In this document: piece after piece, positions 6,304-14,532 of the stretch | Numbering within the stretch: position 1 is the stretch's first letter | How the letters are laid out: each line of letters opens with the position of its first letter | Source of the DNA: Halieaceae bacterium | Lineage (GTDB): Bacteria > Pseudomonadota > Gammaproteobacteria > Pseudomonadales > Halieaceae | Reading direction: 5' to 3' | Assembly: GCA_011523115.1 (NCBI GenBank) | Contig: WTHO01000111.1 | Span: 1-15,241 of the forward strand | DNA length: 15,241 bases | Notes under the pieces: model-generated | Told to the model about the DNA's origin: nothing | Database searches by the model: none | The model's input: only the letters and a program-made list of their open reading frames with translations | Translations under genes and position numbers: made by a program

Positions 6304-9300
6304 GTGTACGCGGAACTCCACTGTTTAAGTCACTACAGCTTTTTGCGCGGCGCCTCGGCACCTGAAGAACTGGTAAACCGGGCGATCCATTGCGGCTACC
6401 ATGCGCTTGCCATTACTGATGAGTGCTCCTTAGCAGGCGTGGTTAAAGCTCACGTTGCCGCTAAAGAGCACAACCTGAAACTCATTATTGGCAGCGAATT
6501 GACGCTGACCGAGGGTATCCGTCTGGTTGCACTGGTGCCCGACCGCAAGGCTTATGGGGAGTTGTCAGGGCTCATCAGTCGAGCTCGCCGCCGCAGCGGC
6601 AAGGGGGAATACATCGTTCATTTGCGCGATGTGATCTTTCACCTGAAACGCTGCCTGCTCATCCTCTTACCCGATGACACCGCAAATCAGAGTGTTCATC
6701 TTCAGCAGTTGGCAAAACGATGCAAGGGGCGTGTATGGATCGGCATCAGCCGACTACTGGGTAACGACGAATGGCGACGTTTCAAACATCGCTATCACAT
6801 AGCCCAAACCCTGCAGGTGCCCATGGTCGCATGCGGTGAAGTGCAGATGCACAGCGCCAAACGTAAAGCACTGCATGACGTCCTCACCGCCATCAGAACT
6901 CAAACCCCAGTACAGGAACTAGGACACCGGCGACTCGTCAACAGTCAGCAACACTTACGCAGGCTAGATACATTGACTTCACTTTACCCCGAGACACTCA
7001 TTCAAGAGACACGGCATGTTGCCGACCAATGCCAATTCAGTCTTGATGAGTTGCGCTACGAGTATCCTGAAGAAGTTGTTCCTCCGCACCACACTGCCAA
7101 CAGCTACCTGCGACAGGAAGTCGCTGCCGGTGCGAAATTACGCTGGCCGGATGGTGTACCCGAGACCATTCAAACCCGGATTCACCGGGAGCTCGACCTG
7201 ATCACCGAGCTCTCTTACGAATACTATTTTCTGACCGTTTACGACATTGTCCGCTTCGCCAAATCCCGGCATATCCTTTGTCAGGGAAGAGGCTCTGCCG
7301 CCAATTCCGTTGTCTGCTATTGCCTGCACATCACCGAAGTATCTCCCGAACAAGTCTCACTACTTTTTGAACGATTTATTTCACGGGAGCGGGATGAACC
7401 TCCAGACATTGACGTCGACTTTGAACACGAGCGGCGCGAAGAGGTCATTCAGTACATTTACGAAAAATATTCGCGTCGTCGCGCGGCGCTAGCGGCCACT
7501 GTGATCACTTACCGATCGCGCAGTGCGGTACGCGACGTTGGCAAAGCCATGGGGTTTGATGCCACCTTTATCGAAGAACTCGCAAGTTCTCTCGCCTGGT
7601 GGAATCGCGAACGGGACCTGACCAGCCGTTTCCAACAACAGGGTATAGCGCGCTCAGGTCAAATCGCCGAACACTTCATGGCGAGGGTTCGGGAAATACT
7701 GGGCTTCCCGCGCCACCTCTCACAGCACGTGGGAGGGTTTGTCATCAGCCGCGGCCCGATCTCAAATCTGGTGCCGGTTGAAAACGCCAGCATGCCCGAC
7801 CGAACAGTCATCCAATGGGACAAGGAGGATATTGAGGCACTGGGACTACTCAAGGTCGATATTCTGGCACTCGGAATGCTTTCAGCAATTCGCAAAACAT
7901 TGGAGATAGTCAGTCGCAGCCACGCCGACATCCAATGCATTCAGGACATTCCTCAAGAAGACGCAGCAACCTATCGAATGCTACAGAAAGCAGATTCGCT
8001 AGGCGTCTTTCAAATCGAATCCCGGGCACAAATGTCGATGCTGCCCAGACTCAAGCCCGCCTGCTTTTATGATCTGGTTATCGAGATCGCTATTGTTCGG
8101 CCCGGACCCATTCAGGGCGATATGGTGCATCCTTACCTGCGCCGCAAGGCAGGCTTGGAAGCGATTAACTATCCCAACGAGGCAATCAAATCCGTTTTAT
8201 CGCGGACTCTCGGCGTCCCTATATTTCAGGAGCAGGTTATCCGCCTCGCCATGGTTGCCGCCGGGTTTACCGGAGGAGAAGCCGACTCCCTTCGACGCGC
8301 CATCAGCAACTGGGGTAAGAACAGCAAGCTCCTGACCTTCGAGAACAAGCTCAAAGAAGGCATGATTAGCAAGGGGTATACCCCGGATTTTGCTGATCGA
8401 CTGTTCAACCAAATCAAAGGGTTTGGTGGTTATGGGTTCCCAGAATCACATTCAGCAAGCTTTGCCTTATTGGCTTATGTCTCAGCCTGGCTTAAATGCC
8501 ATCACCCCGCCGCATTCTATGTCGGATTACTCAACAGCCAGCCCATGGGTTTTTATTCGCCGTCGCAACTGATACAGGATGCACGGCGACATCACATCAT
8601 GGTCTTACCCATCGATGTGAATCACAGCAGTTGGGATCACCAAGTGCTGTCATCACCCAATCGGCAGCAGCCACCGATCAGACTTGGGTTGAGGCTGGTC
8701 AAGGGCTTGAGCAAGGAGGCAGGTGAACGTATCTATGCCGCACAACGAGGACAAGGATTTTCTGATATTGGCGATTTGCGCCGGCGCGCATCCCTTGATC
8801 GCCGCAGCATGGAGGCATTGGCCGCAGCAGATGCACTCTCGAGCATCAGTGGTAACCGCTATCAATCACATTGGCAGACCATGGCAATGGAAGATGACTC
8901 TCCACTGCTACCTGCAGACACGCATTTACATCATCACCATGATGAAGAAAGTACTATCGAAGCGCCTGCCCTCGCAGAGGAGGTGATTGCCGATTACCAA
9001 AGTACGGGGCTCACCTTAAGGTCGCATCCACTGGCCTTGCTGCGTCATCGGTACCCATTTGATCGCTGTCAACGGCAAACAGAGCTTGAGCATTTGGGTA
9101 ATCACCGCTTCGTTCGCGTCGCAGGACTGGTCACTTGCCGTCAGCGCCCGGGCACTGCCTCAGGCGTAGTATTTCTGACCCTTGAGGATGAAACTGGGAA
9201 CATCAACGTTATCGTTTGGCCTGCCATACAGGAGCGCTGTCGCCAGAGTTTAATGACATCCCAATTATTGCTGGTCAAAGGCACGGTTGAATCCCGGGAA

Positions 9301-9387
9301 GGCGTCACGCATGTCATTGCCGGCACGCTTGAGGATTGCAGTCATCATCTAACGGCGCTAAGTGTCCAGTCCCGAGATTTTCACTGA
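6304..9387 (+). CDS. dnaE2: DnaE2 (ImuC), error-prone DNA polymerase III alpha-type subunit
   Basis: A 1027-residue C-family polymerase of the DnaE2/ImuC type, which performs damage-induced mutagenic synthesis with ImuB and ImuA; shorter than replicative DnaE (about 1160), as expected. Seen in order: N-terminal PHP domain starting YAELHCLSHYSFLRGAS; GRGSAAN (328-334); PDIDVDF with catalytic Asp370 and Asp372; third Asp519 in LKVDILALGML; HVGGFVIS and GYGFPESHSASFALLAYVSAWLK in the fingers region; a helix-hairpin-helix region near 820-850; and a C-terminal OB fold from about 937. Start: GTG 6304, because the conserved PHP domain begins at the next residue and no in-frame start lies upstream. 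No Shine-Dalgarno is visible; the upstream bases are the LexA box and a T-run. A His cluster HLHHHH (874-879) lies in a variable linker. Odd: it has its own LexA box rather than following imuB directly. Convergent with the CPXCG gene after a 162-bp gap. Confidence 0.97.
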   Translation: MYAELHCLSHYSFLRGASAPEELVNRAIHCGYHALAITDECSLAGVVKAHVAAKEHNLKLIIGSELTLTEGIRLVALVPDRKAYGELSGLISRARRRSGKGEYIVHLRDVIFHLKRCLLILLPDDTANQSVHLQQLAKRCKGRVWIGISRLLGNDEWRRFKHRYHIAQTLQVPMVACGEVQMHSAKRKALHDVLTAIRTQTPVQELGHRRLVNSQQHLRRLDTLTSLYPETLIQETRHVADQCQFSLDELRYEYPEEVVPPHHTANSYLRQEVAAGAKLRWPDGVPETIQTRIHRELDLITELSYEYYFLTVYDIVRFAKSRHILCQGRGSAANSVVCYCLHITEVSPEQVSLLFERFISRERDEPPDIDVDFEHERREEVIQYIYEKYSRRRAALAATVITYRSRSAVRDVGKAMGFDATFIEELASSLAWWNRERDLTSRFQQQGIARSGQIAEHFMARVREILGFPRHLSQHVGGFVISRGPISNLVPVENASMPDRTVIQWDKEDIEALGLLKVDILALGMLSAIRKTLEIVSRSHADIQCIQDIPQEDAATYRMLQKADSLGVFQIESRAQMSMLPRLKPACFYDLVIEIAIVRPGPIQGDMVHPYLRRKAGLEAINYPNEAIKSVLSRTLGVPIFQEQVIRLAMVAAGFTGGEADSLRRAISNWGKNSKLLTFENKLKEGMISKGYTPDFADRLFNQIKGFGGYGFPESHSASFALLAYVSAWLKCHHPAAFYVGLLNSQPMGFYSPSQLIQDARRHHIMVLPIDVNHSSWDHQVLSSPNRQQPPIRLGLRLVKGLSKEAGERIYAAQRGQGFSDIGDLRRRASLDRRSMEALAAADALSSISGNRYQSHWQTMAMEDDSPLLPADTHLHHHHDEESTIEAPALAEEVIADYQSTGLTLRSHPLALLRHRYPFDRCQRQTELEHLGNHRFVRVAGLVTCRQRPGTASGVVFLTLEDETGNINVIVWPAIQERCRQSLMTSQLLLVKGTVESREGVTHVIAGTLEDCSHHLTALSVQSRDFH

Positions 9388-9445
9388 TCGGTTTTTGCCG
9401 CACTCGTGACACTGGGGAGGCGAACTAGTGCGCGCGCACCCAGTC

Positions 9446-9475
9446 ACTCGCCAGCCGGTTACTCGCCAGCCACTC
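9446..9475. repeat. Two-copy 15-bp direct repeat in the dnaE2-CPXCG gap
   Basis: ACTCGCCAGCC occurs at 9446-9456 and again at 9461-9471, a period of 15 bp. It lies in the 162-bp space between convergent genes (9388-9549), where I see no supported gene. Probably a local slippage duplication. Confidence 0.5.
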
Positions 9476-9501
9476 AGCGGTCTTAGGCGCTTCAATCCTA
9501 T

Positions 9502-9514
9502 CGCGGAATCCGCG
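9502..9514. other. Short GC-rich hairpin between convergent genes
   Basis: CGCGG-AAT-CCGCG forms a 5-bp GC stem with a 3-nt loop, about 36 bp past the end of the CPXCG gene. No T-run follows on either strand, so it is a poor intrinsic terminator, but it is the only stable hairpin I see between dnaE2 and the CPXCG gene. Confidence 0.25.
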
Positions 9515-9549
9515 GTGAATGTCTCAGGACCAAGTCATTGCGAGAGGGC

Positions 9550-9747
9550 TCACTCAACGTCAGACCGGACCTCCGCCTCCAACCAACCCCCCGCTTGCTC
9601 ACGCAAGTGAAACTCAATTGGACGGCAACAAACCTGACAATCTTCAATGTAGTCCAAGCCCACGTCTTCGGGGTTTAGGAGCACCGAGATGGATTCGCCG
9701 CAGTAAGGGCAATAAACACTGCTTTCCTGTAATCCCGGCGCCGTCAC
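9550..9747 (-). CDS. CPXCG-motif cysteine-rich small protein
   Basis: A 65-residue protein of the CPXCG cysteine-rich family found widely in proteobacteria; function unknown. Seen: CPYCGE (C13, C16) and DCQVCCRPI (C37, C40, with an extra C41), the usual spacing for a small zinc ribbon, then an acidic tail. No signal peptide, so cytoplasmic. The start is GTG 9747, without a clear Shine-Dalgarno; no other in-frame start precedes the first cysteine pair. It begins 6 nt after the stop codon of the upstream monooxygenase gene, so the two are probably co-transcribed and perhaps translationally coupled. Whether this pairing is functional or accidental cannot be told here. The family call rests on the two cysteine pairs and the size. 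Confidence 0.88.
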   Translation of the reverse strand: MTAPGLQESSVYCPYCGESISVLLNPEDVGLDYIEDCQVCCRPIEFHLREQAGGWLEAEVRSDVE

Positions 9748-9753
9748 TAAAAG

Positions 9754-11292
9754 TCAGCTTGCCTCCTGCAGTGCTGGCACATCAGTTGTGACTGCTACAC
9801 GCTCAAAAGTGAGCGCCTCATCTTCTAAGGGGTCATCGCGGAACATTTTGCGGTCCTTACGATAGTCTTGCGGGTTCATCCAGGGCATCTGATCACCTTG
9901 CTTGGGAAAGCGGTGCATGACGCGCTGCATGTATCCCGCAGAGAAGTCATCGATCCAAAAGCGCTGACTCATCGACTCTGCCAACTCACCCGCGATCCGC
10001 GGCGTTGCGGTCGTCCATTCTTTCGCCCGCATATGGTTGAGCAGACGACACACCCACGTCGCGATCAAATCAGAGCGCAGGGTCCAGGATGCATTGATGT
10101 ATCCAAAGGTGTGAACCATGTTCGGAATGTTGGAACACATCATCCCCTTGTAAGTCCACTCATTGGCGAAGTCGATGACCTCCCCGTCTAGGGTAAACTC
10201 TGCCCCCCCGAGTATGACCAACTCCAGCCCCGTCGCGCAGACGATAATGTCAGCATCCAGATGTTCACCAGATGCCAGCTGCACACCGGTCGCTGTGATC
10301 TTTTCAACATGATCGGTCACAACCGATGCTTTCCCCGACTGGATGGCACGAAACAAGTCGTCATCAGGCACCAGACACAGCCGCTGGTCCCACGGGTTAT
10401 ATCGCGGCGTGAAATGCTTTTCGACGTCAACCATTTCGCCGATTTCCTCTCGAACCTTTTTCAAGAGAGATCGCTTGAGTACTCCCGGCGCGATGCGACT
10501 GAGTTTATACATCCACTGCTGCCACAGGGTGTTGCGCCAGCGCACAATGTCGTAAGCGAGTTTGGGTGGTAAAAACCGGCGCAATCCATTCGCAAGTCCA
10601 TCGACTGACGGCCTCGAGACCACATAGGTGGGAGAGCGCTGCAACATCGTTACCTTTTTTGCTCGCCTCGCCATATTGGGCACCAGCGTCATGGCAGTCG
10701 CCCCTGAGCCGATCACCACGACAGTCTTATCTGTGTGATCGAGGTTCTCAGGCCAAAACTGCGGGTGCACCCATTCACCCGAGAAGGACGCCTTTCCCTC
10801 GAATTCGGGCTCGTAGCCCTGATCGTAGCTGTAGTAGCCCGCACACATCATCAAAAACCCGCATCGATAGCGACGAATGCCGTCTGGGGTTTCCACGGTG
10901 AGCTGCCACTGACTGCGCTCACTGCTCCAATCAGCGGCGATTAATTTCTGGCTGAACCGGATACGCTCTCGAATGCGGTATTCATCAGCCGTCTCATTGA
11001 CATAGCTGAGAATCGAGGGGCCGTCAGCGATCGTCTTTTCGGCCTCCCAGGGTTTAAAGTCATAGCCTAGGGTATGCATGTCGCTATCGGAGCGGATCCC
11101 GGGATAGCGAAATAGATCCCAGGTACCACCGATCGCCTCTCTGCGCTCCAGCAGGATGAAGTCCCTGTCAGGGCAATCGCGTTGTAACCTGACTGCTGTG
11201 CCGACGCCCGACAATCCGGCACCGATCACGATGACGTCGAAGGTCTCGGCGTCCATCTGCTGCATCCCGGGGATATCAACTGTGGAGTTCAT
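9754..11292 (-). CDS. Flavin-containing monooxygenase, EthA-like Baeyer-Villiger type
   Basis: A 512-residue FAD- and NADPH-dependent monooxygenase; Baeyer-Villiger enzymes insert one oxygen next to a carbonyl to make esters or lactones, and some oxidise sulfur. Seen: FAD-binding GAGLSG (G24, G26, G29) with E49 at the end of the second strand; GGTWDLFRYPGIRSDSDMHTLGYDF (55-79), very like the EthA group; the Baeyer-Villiger fingerprint F170-x-G172-x3-H176-x3-W180-P; and the NADPH-binding GSGATA (195-200). Length is normal for the group and the frame is intact. No signal peptide or membrane anchor. Start ATG 11292 has AAGGA about 8 nt upstream. It is 176 bp downstream of argG on the same strand, so probably a separate unit, and it leads into the CPXCG gene. 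Substrate is unknown; ketones, or steroid- or hydrocarbon-derived carbonyls, are possible by analogy only. Confidence 0.93.
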   Translation of the reverse strand: MNSTVDIPGMQQMDAETFDVIVIGAGLSGVGTAVRLQRDCPDRDFILLERREAIGGTWDLFRYPGIRSDSDMHTLGYDFKPWEAEKTIADGPSILSYVNETADEYRIRERIRFSQKLIAADWSSERSQWQLTVETPDGIRRYRCGFLMMCAGYYSYDQGYEPEFEGKASFSGEWVHPQFWPENLDHTDKTVVVIGSGATAMTLVPNMARRAKKVTMLQRSPTYVVSRPSVDGLANGLRRFLPPKLAYDIVRWRNTLWQQWMYKLSRIAPGVLKRSLLKKVREEIGEMVDVEKHFTPRYNPWDQRLCLVPDDDLFRAIQSGKASVVTDHVEKITATGVQLASGEHLDADIIVCATGLELVILGGAEFTLDGEVIDFANEWTYKGMMCSNIPNMVHTFGYINASWTLRSDLIATWVCRLLNHMRAKEWTTATPRIAGELAESMSQRFWIDDFSAGYMQRVMHRFPKQGDQMPWMNPQDYRKDRKMFRDDPLEDEALTFERVAVTTDVPALQEAS

Positions 11293-11468
11293 AACAGGTT
11301 CCTTGAGCTCACTCGCTCATCATGACGAGGCCCGGCTGTTTGATTGGCTATTGGTTCTCACTGCCCGGCCACGGAACAATTTTGGCTGCCTTCACTTTAC
11401 ACCGTTTTTGACTGGGCAGCGCGCGGTGTTGAGGCGCCCACCGAACCGATAGACTCAACGATGAGCTG

Positions 11469-12689
11469 CTAGTGGTGCTGACGCCCCTTTTTCGCGGCGA
11501 TTCGCAATCGTAGGGCATTAAGCTTGATGAAGCCCTCGGCGTCAGCTTGGTCATATGCGCCACCGTCAGCCTCGAAGGTCGCGATGTGCTCATCAAAGAG
11601 TGAGTCTGCCGACCGCCTACCCGTTACTGTCACGTTCCCCTTATATAGAGCAACGCGCACATCGCCGTTAACCACCGACTGGGTCTGGTCGATCGCGGCC
11701 TGCAGAGCATGTCGCTCGGGAGACCACCAGTATCCGTTGTATATCAGCTTCGCGTAACGCGGCATTAACTCGTCTTTCAGATGCGCCACCTCGCGATCGA
11801 GCGTGATTGATTCAATTGCCCGATGTGCCCGAAGCAAAATGCTGCCTCCCGGTGTCTCATAACAGCCCCGCGACTTCATACCGACGTAGCGATTCTCCAC
11901 AATATCGGCTCTGCCAATGCCATTGGCGCCGCCGCGCTCGTTGAGTTTCGTGAGCACCTCTGCTGGCGAGAGCCGATGACCATCGATGGCCACCACGTCG
12001 CCACGCTCGAAGGTCAACGTCAGTTCCTCGGCCTGATCAGGCGCCGACTCAGGACTGACCGTCCAGCGCCACATCTCCTCTTCGGGCGGCACCCATGGGT
12101 CTTCTAACACATCCCCCTCGTAGGAGATGTGCAACAGATTGGCATCCATCGAATAGGGGGACTTTTTCTGGGCTTTGGCGAAATCAACAGGAATGTTGTG
12201 CTGCTCGCAATAACCCATCAATGCTTCCCGGGAGTTAAGATCCCACTCACGCCAGGGTGCGATAACTTGAATGCCCGGTTTCAACGCGTAAGCGCCCAGC
12301 TCAAATCGCACCTGGTCATTACCCTTACCTGTTGCACCGTGGGCAATGGCATCAGCACCTGTCTCGGTCGCAATTTCTACCAGTCGCTGTGCAATTAAAG
12401 GGCGCGCAATTGATGTGCCCAGAAGGTACTCGCCCTCATAAACCGTATTCGCACGGAACATGGGAAAAACGAAGTCACGCACAAAAGGCTCGCGCAGATC
12501 TTCGATATAGATCTGCTCGACCCCCAGCGCCTGGGCTTTCGCCCGCGCAGGCTCTACCTCCTCGCCCTGCCCGATATCCGCGGTGAAGGTAACAACTTCA
12601 CAGTCATAGGTTTGCTGCAGCCAACGCACGATGACGGATGTATCTAGACCGCCGGAATACGCCAGCACGACTTTGTCGACCGTCGCCAT
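11469..12689 (-). CDS. argG: Argininosuccinate synthase
   Basis: Catalyses ATP-dependent joining of citrulline and aspartate to argininosuccinate, the penultimate step of arginine synthesis, in the cytoplasm as a tetramer. A 406-residue protein of normal length for the short (about 400 aa) class. Seen: the N-type ATP pyrophosphatase loop AYSGGLDTS (10-18), the block [13 protein letters not shown], the [17 protein letters not shown] stretch, and [10 protein letters not shown] near the citrulline/aspartate site. Start ATG 12689 with GGAAG about 6 nt upstream. It diverges from pyrC across a 119-bp gap. In Pseudomonas argG is also near pyrC and rnt, so this neighbourhood appears conserved. No ArgR box is evident in the gap. 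Nothing unusual in the protein. Confidence 0.98.
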   Translation of the reverse strand: MATVDKVVLAYSGGLDTSVIVRWLQQTYDCEVVTFTADIGQGEEVEPARAKAQALGVEQIYIEDLREPFVRDFVFPMFRANTVYEGEYLLGTSIARPLIAQRLVEIATETGADAIAHGATGKGNDQVRFELGAYALKPGIQVIAPWREWDLNSREALMGYCEQHNIPVDFAKAQKKSPYSMDANLLHISYEGDVLEDPWVPPEEEMWRWTVSPESAPDQAEELTLTFERGDVVAIDGHRLSPAEVLTKLNERGGANGIGRADIVENRYVGMKSRGCYETPGGSILLRAHRAIESITLDREVAHLKDELMPRYAKLIYNGYWWSPERHALQAAIDQTQSVVNGDVRVALYKGNVTVTGRRSADSLFDEHIATFEADGGAYDQADAEGFIKLNALRLRIAAKKGRQHH

Positions 12690-12717
12690 AATGCTTCCAG
12701 TGAAATTTAGGGCGCGT

Positions 12718-12723
12718 AGTGTA
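12718..12723 (-). promoter_or_regulatory. Candidate argG -10 element
   Basis: On the minus strand this reads TACACT, followed about 29 nt later by the argG start. No good -35 hexamer is at the right distance, so this is a weak suggestion. Confidence 0.25.
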
Positions 12724-12772
12724 CGTCTGCCGCTGCCCTTTCGCTAGCAGCCAGATTCCTCAGGGCGGCCTC

Positions 12773-12781
12773 TGCTACACT
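12773..12781 (+). promoter_or_regulatory. Candidate pyrC extended -10 element
   Basis: TGCTACACT fits an extended -10 (TGn followed by TACACT) and would start transcription about 20 nt before the pyrC ATG. The -35 side is poor, as is usual for extended -10 promoters. It lies in the argG-pyrC divergent gap. Confidence 0.3.
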
Positions 12782-12808
12782 GCGCGCGTCTTATTAGTAG
12801 CCGCGGCA

Positions 12809-13852
12809 ATGGACTCACTGACACTGACAGCACCGGACGACTGGCATATCCACCTGAGGGACGGGCCGGCCCTGAGCACGACAGTGCCAGACATTGCTCG
12901 CTGGGCAAGGCGCGCCATCGTCATGCCAAACCTCACCCCACCCGTCATCAGCGCTGCAGACGCCACGGCCTACCGGAATCGCATTCTGGCGGAAGTCCCG
13001 GCAGGGGTTGATTTCGAACCACTCATGACGCTCTACCTCACAGACGATACGACACCGTCAATGGTCGCCGAGGCGGCGGCATGCCCCTACGTTCACGGCA
13101 TCAAACTCTACCCCGCCGGCGCAACAACTAACTCGGAGGCCGGTATTACAGGTTTGCGCGCACTATATCCGGTCATCGAGGCTATGGAGACCCATGATTT
13201 GCCGCTGTTGGTTCATGGCGAGGTAACCGATGAGCACTGCGATATCTTTGATCGGGAAAAGGCCTTTATTGACAGTGCTTTGCTACCCCTCATTGAGCAA
13301 TTCCCGGCTCTCAGGGTGGTATTCGAGCACATCACCACAGCCGAAGCCGTGGAGTTTGTTGAGCACGCCGGCGATAAAGTGGCCGCCACCGTCACCGCAC
13401 ATCATCTGCTTTATAACCGCAACGACATGCTGGTAGGCGGCATCAAGCCCCATTTATTTTGCCTGCCAGTGCTCAAACGAGACCGGCACCAGCTGGCGTT
13501 GCGCGCTGCGGTGACATCAGGCCACACGCGCTTTTTCTTGGGCACGGACTCAGCACCGCATGCCAAACACGCGAAGGAATCCAGCTGCGGTTGTGCCGGT
13601 TGTTACACCGCCCTCACGGCACTTGAGTTGTATGCGGAAGTGTTTGACGAGGAGAATGCGCTGGATCAGCTGGAGTCGTTTGCCAGCTTTAATGGACCGG
13701 ACTTCTACCGCTTGCCTCGTAACACGGCTGAGATCACTCTTAACAGGATCGAGCAGGTCGTTCCACAACAGTTAGCCCTCGGACAGGACGAAGTGATCCC
13801 TATCAGGGCCGGTGAGAGCGTGGCCTGGACGATCGCCCGTCAGACGCAATGA
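12809..13852 (+). CDS. pyrC: Dihydroorotase, PyrC type
   Basis: Converts carbamoyl-aspartate to dihydroorotate in pyrimidine synthesis; a cytoplasmic binuclear zinc enzyme. From ATG 12809 it is 347 residues, matching the E. coli enzyme (348). Seen: HIHLRDG with metal ligands H13 and H15, K99 in [14 protein letters not shown] (the lysine that is carbamylated in this family), H136 in LLVHGEV, H174 in FEHITT, and D247 in GTDSAPH, the catalytic Asp. An upstream in-frame GTG at 12719 would add 30 residues with no counterpart in the family, so it was rejected. The ribosome site before ATG 12809 is weak. The stop overlaps the rnt start by 4 bp (ATGA), indicating a two-gene operon with coupled translation. 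Divergent from argG. Confidence 0.97.
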   Translation: MDSLTLTAPDDWHIHLRDGPALSTTVPDIARWARRAIVMPNLTPPVISAADATAYRNRILAEVPAGVDFEPLMTLYLTDDTTPSMVAEAAACPYVHGIKLYPAGATTNSEAGITGLRALYPVIEAMETHDLPLLVHGEVTDEHCDIFDREKAFIDSALLPLIEQFPALRVVFEHITTAEAVEFVEHAGDKVAATVTAHHLLYNRNDMLVGGIKPHLFCLPVLKRDRHQLALRAAVTSGHTRFFLGTDSAPHAKHAKESSCGCAGCYTALTALELYAEVFDEENALDQLESFASFNGPDFYRLPRNTAEITLNRIEQVVPQQLALGQDEVIPIRAGESVAWTIARQTQ

Positions 13853-14532
13853 CAGACGCTCACACAGGTGAAAGCTCGTCAGAAGCGCCGGTAAGCAACG
13901 CTGCGACCATGCGAGACCGCTTTCGGGGCTTTTTGCCCGTGGTCGTTGATATCGAAACCGGCGGATTTAACTGCCATACCGATGCCATCCTGGAGATCGC
14001 CATAGCGATCCCCTCCATGACCGAGGAGGGAGAGTTGGTCATCGCCGAGACGCACAGTCGAAATGTCGAGCCCTTCGAGGGCGCCAACCTCGATCCCTCC
14101 GCACTGGAATTTACCGGGATAGACCCTGAAAGTCCGCTGAGAGGGGCGGTCCCCGAAGATATTGCGCTGGGTGAACTCTTTGCAGTGGTCAGACAAGCCG
14201 TGAAGGCTAACCAATGCAACCGCGCCATTTTAGTGGGCCACAACGCCCACTTCGATGCCGGGTTTCTCACTGCGGCTACGGAACGACTCGGGCTCAAACG
14301 CAACCCTTTCCATCCCTTCTCCTACTTCGATACGGCAACACTGGCTGGCCTTGCGGTCGGCCATACTGTGCTCGCACGAGCCTGCGCACTCGCAGACATA
14401 CCCTTCGATAACAAGGAGGCTCACTCGGCGCAGTATGACGTGACAAAAACTGCAGAGTTATTCTGTCTTATCGTGAATCGGTGGCGCTCACTGGGGGGCT
14501 GGTCACCGACGGCGCAGGCTGAGGCCCTCTAA
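13849..14532 (+). CDS. rnt: Ribonuclease T
   Basis: A 3'-5' exoribonuclease of the DEDDh family that trims the CCA end of tRNA and matures 5S and 23S rRNA 3' ends as a homodimer. Length 227 residues, normal. Seen: Exo I motif VVDIETGGF (D34, E36), Exo II motif [11 protein letters not shown] (D136), and Exo [17 protein letters not shown] (H192, D197), so all catalytic residues are present. The first 20 residues are a variable extension; ATG 13849 is preferred over M21 because it overlaps the pyrC stop, and Pseudomonas enzymes have a similar extension. Its last 65 bp overlap the 3' end of the amidohydrolase gene on the other strand. Confidence 0.97.
   Translation: MTDAHTGESSSEAPVSNAATMRDRFRGFLPVVVDIETGGFNCHTDAILEIAIAIPSMTEEGELVIAETHSRNVEPFEGANLDPSALEFTGIDPESPLRGAVPEDIALGELFAVVRQAVKANQCNRAILVGHNAHFDAGFLTAATERLGLKRNPFHPFSYFDTATLAGLAVGHTVLARACALADIPFDNKEAHSAQYDVTKTAELFCLIVNRWRSLGGWSPTAQAEAL

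Noticed and set aside
9399..9432. CGCACT / AGTGCG repeat after dnaE2 as a terminator
   Set aside because: Only 6 bp with a 22-nt loop, and the nearby T-run is on the wrong side of the stem for dnaE2.
9428..9610. Possible small plus-strand gene with repeated PVTRQ after dnaE2
   Set aside because: The repeat arises from a 15-bp DNA duplication, there is no ribosome site, and the frame overlaps the well-supported CPXCG gene antisense.
12719..12808. Upstream GTG start for pyrC
   Set aside because: The added residues have no family counterpart, and the conserved protein begins at ATG 12809 with the expected length.
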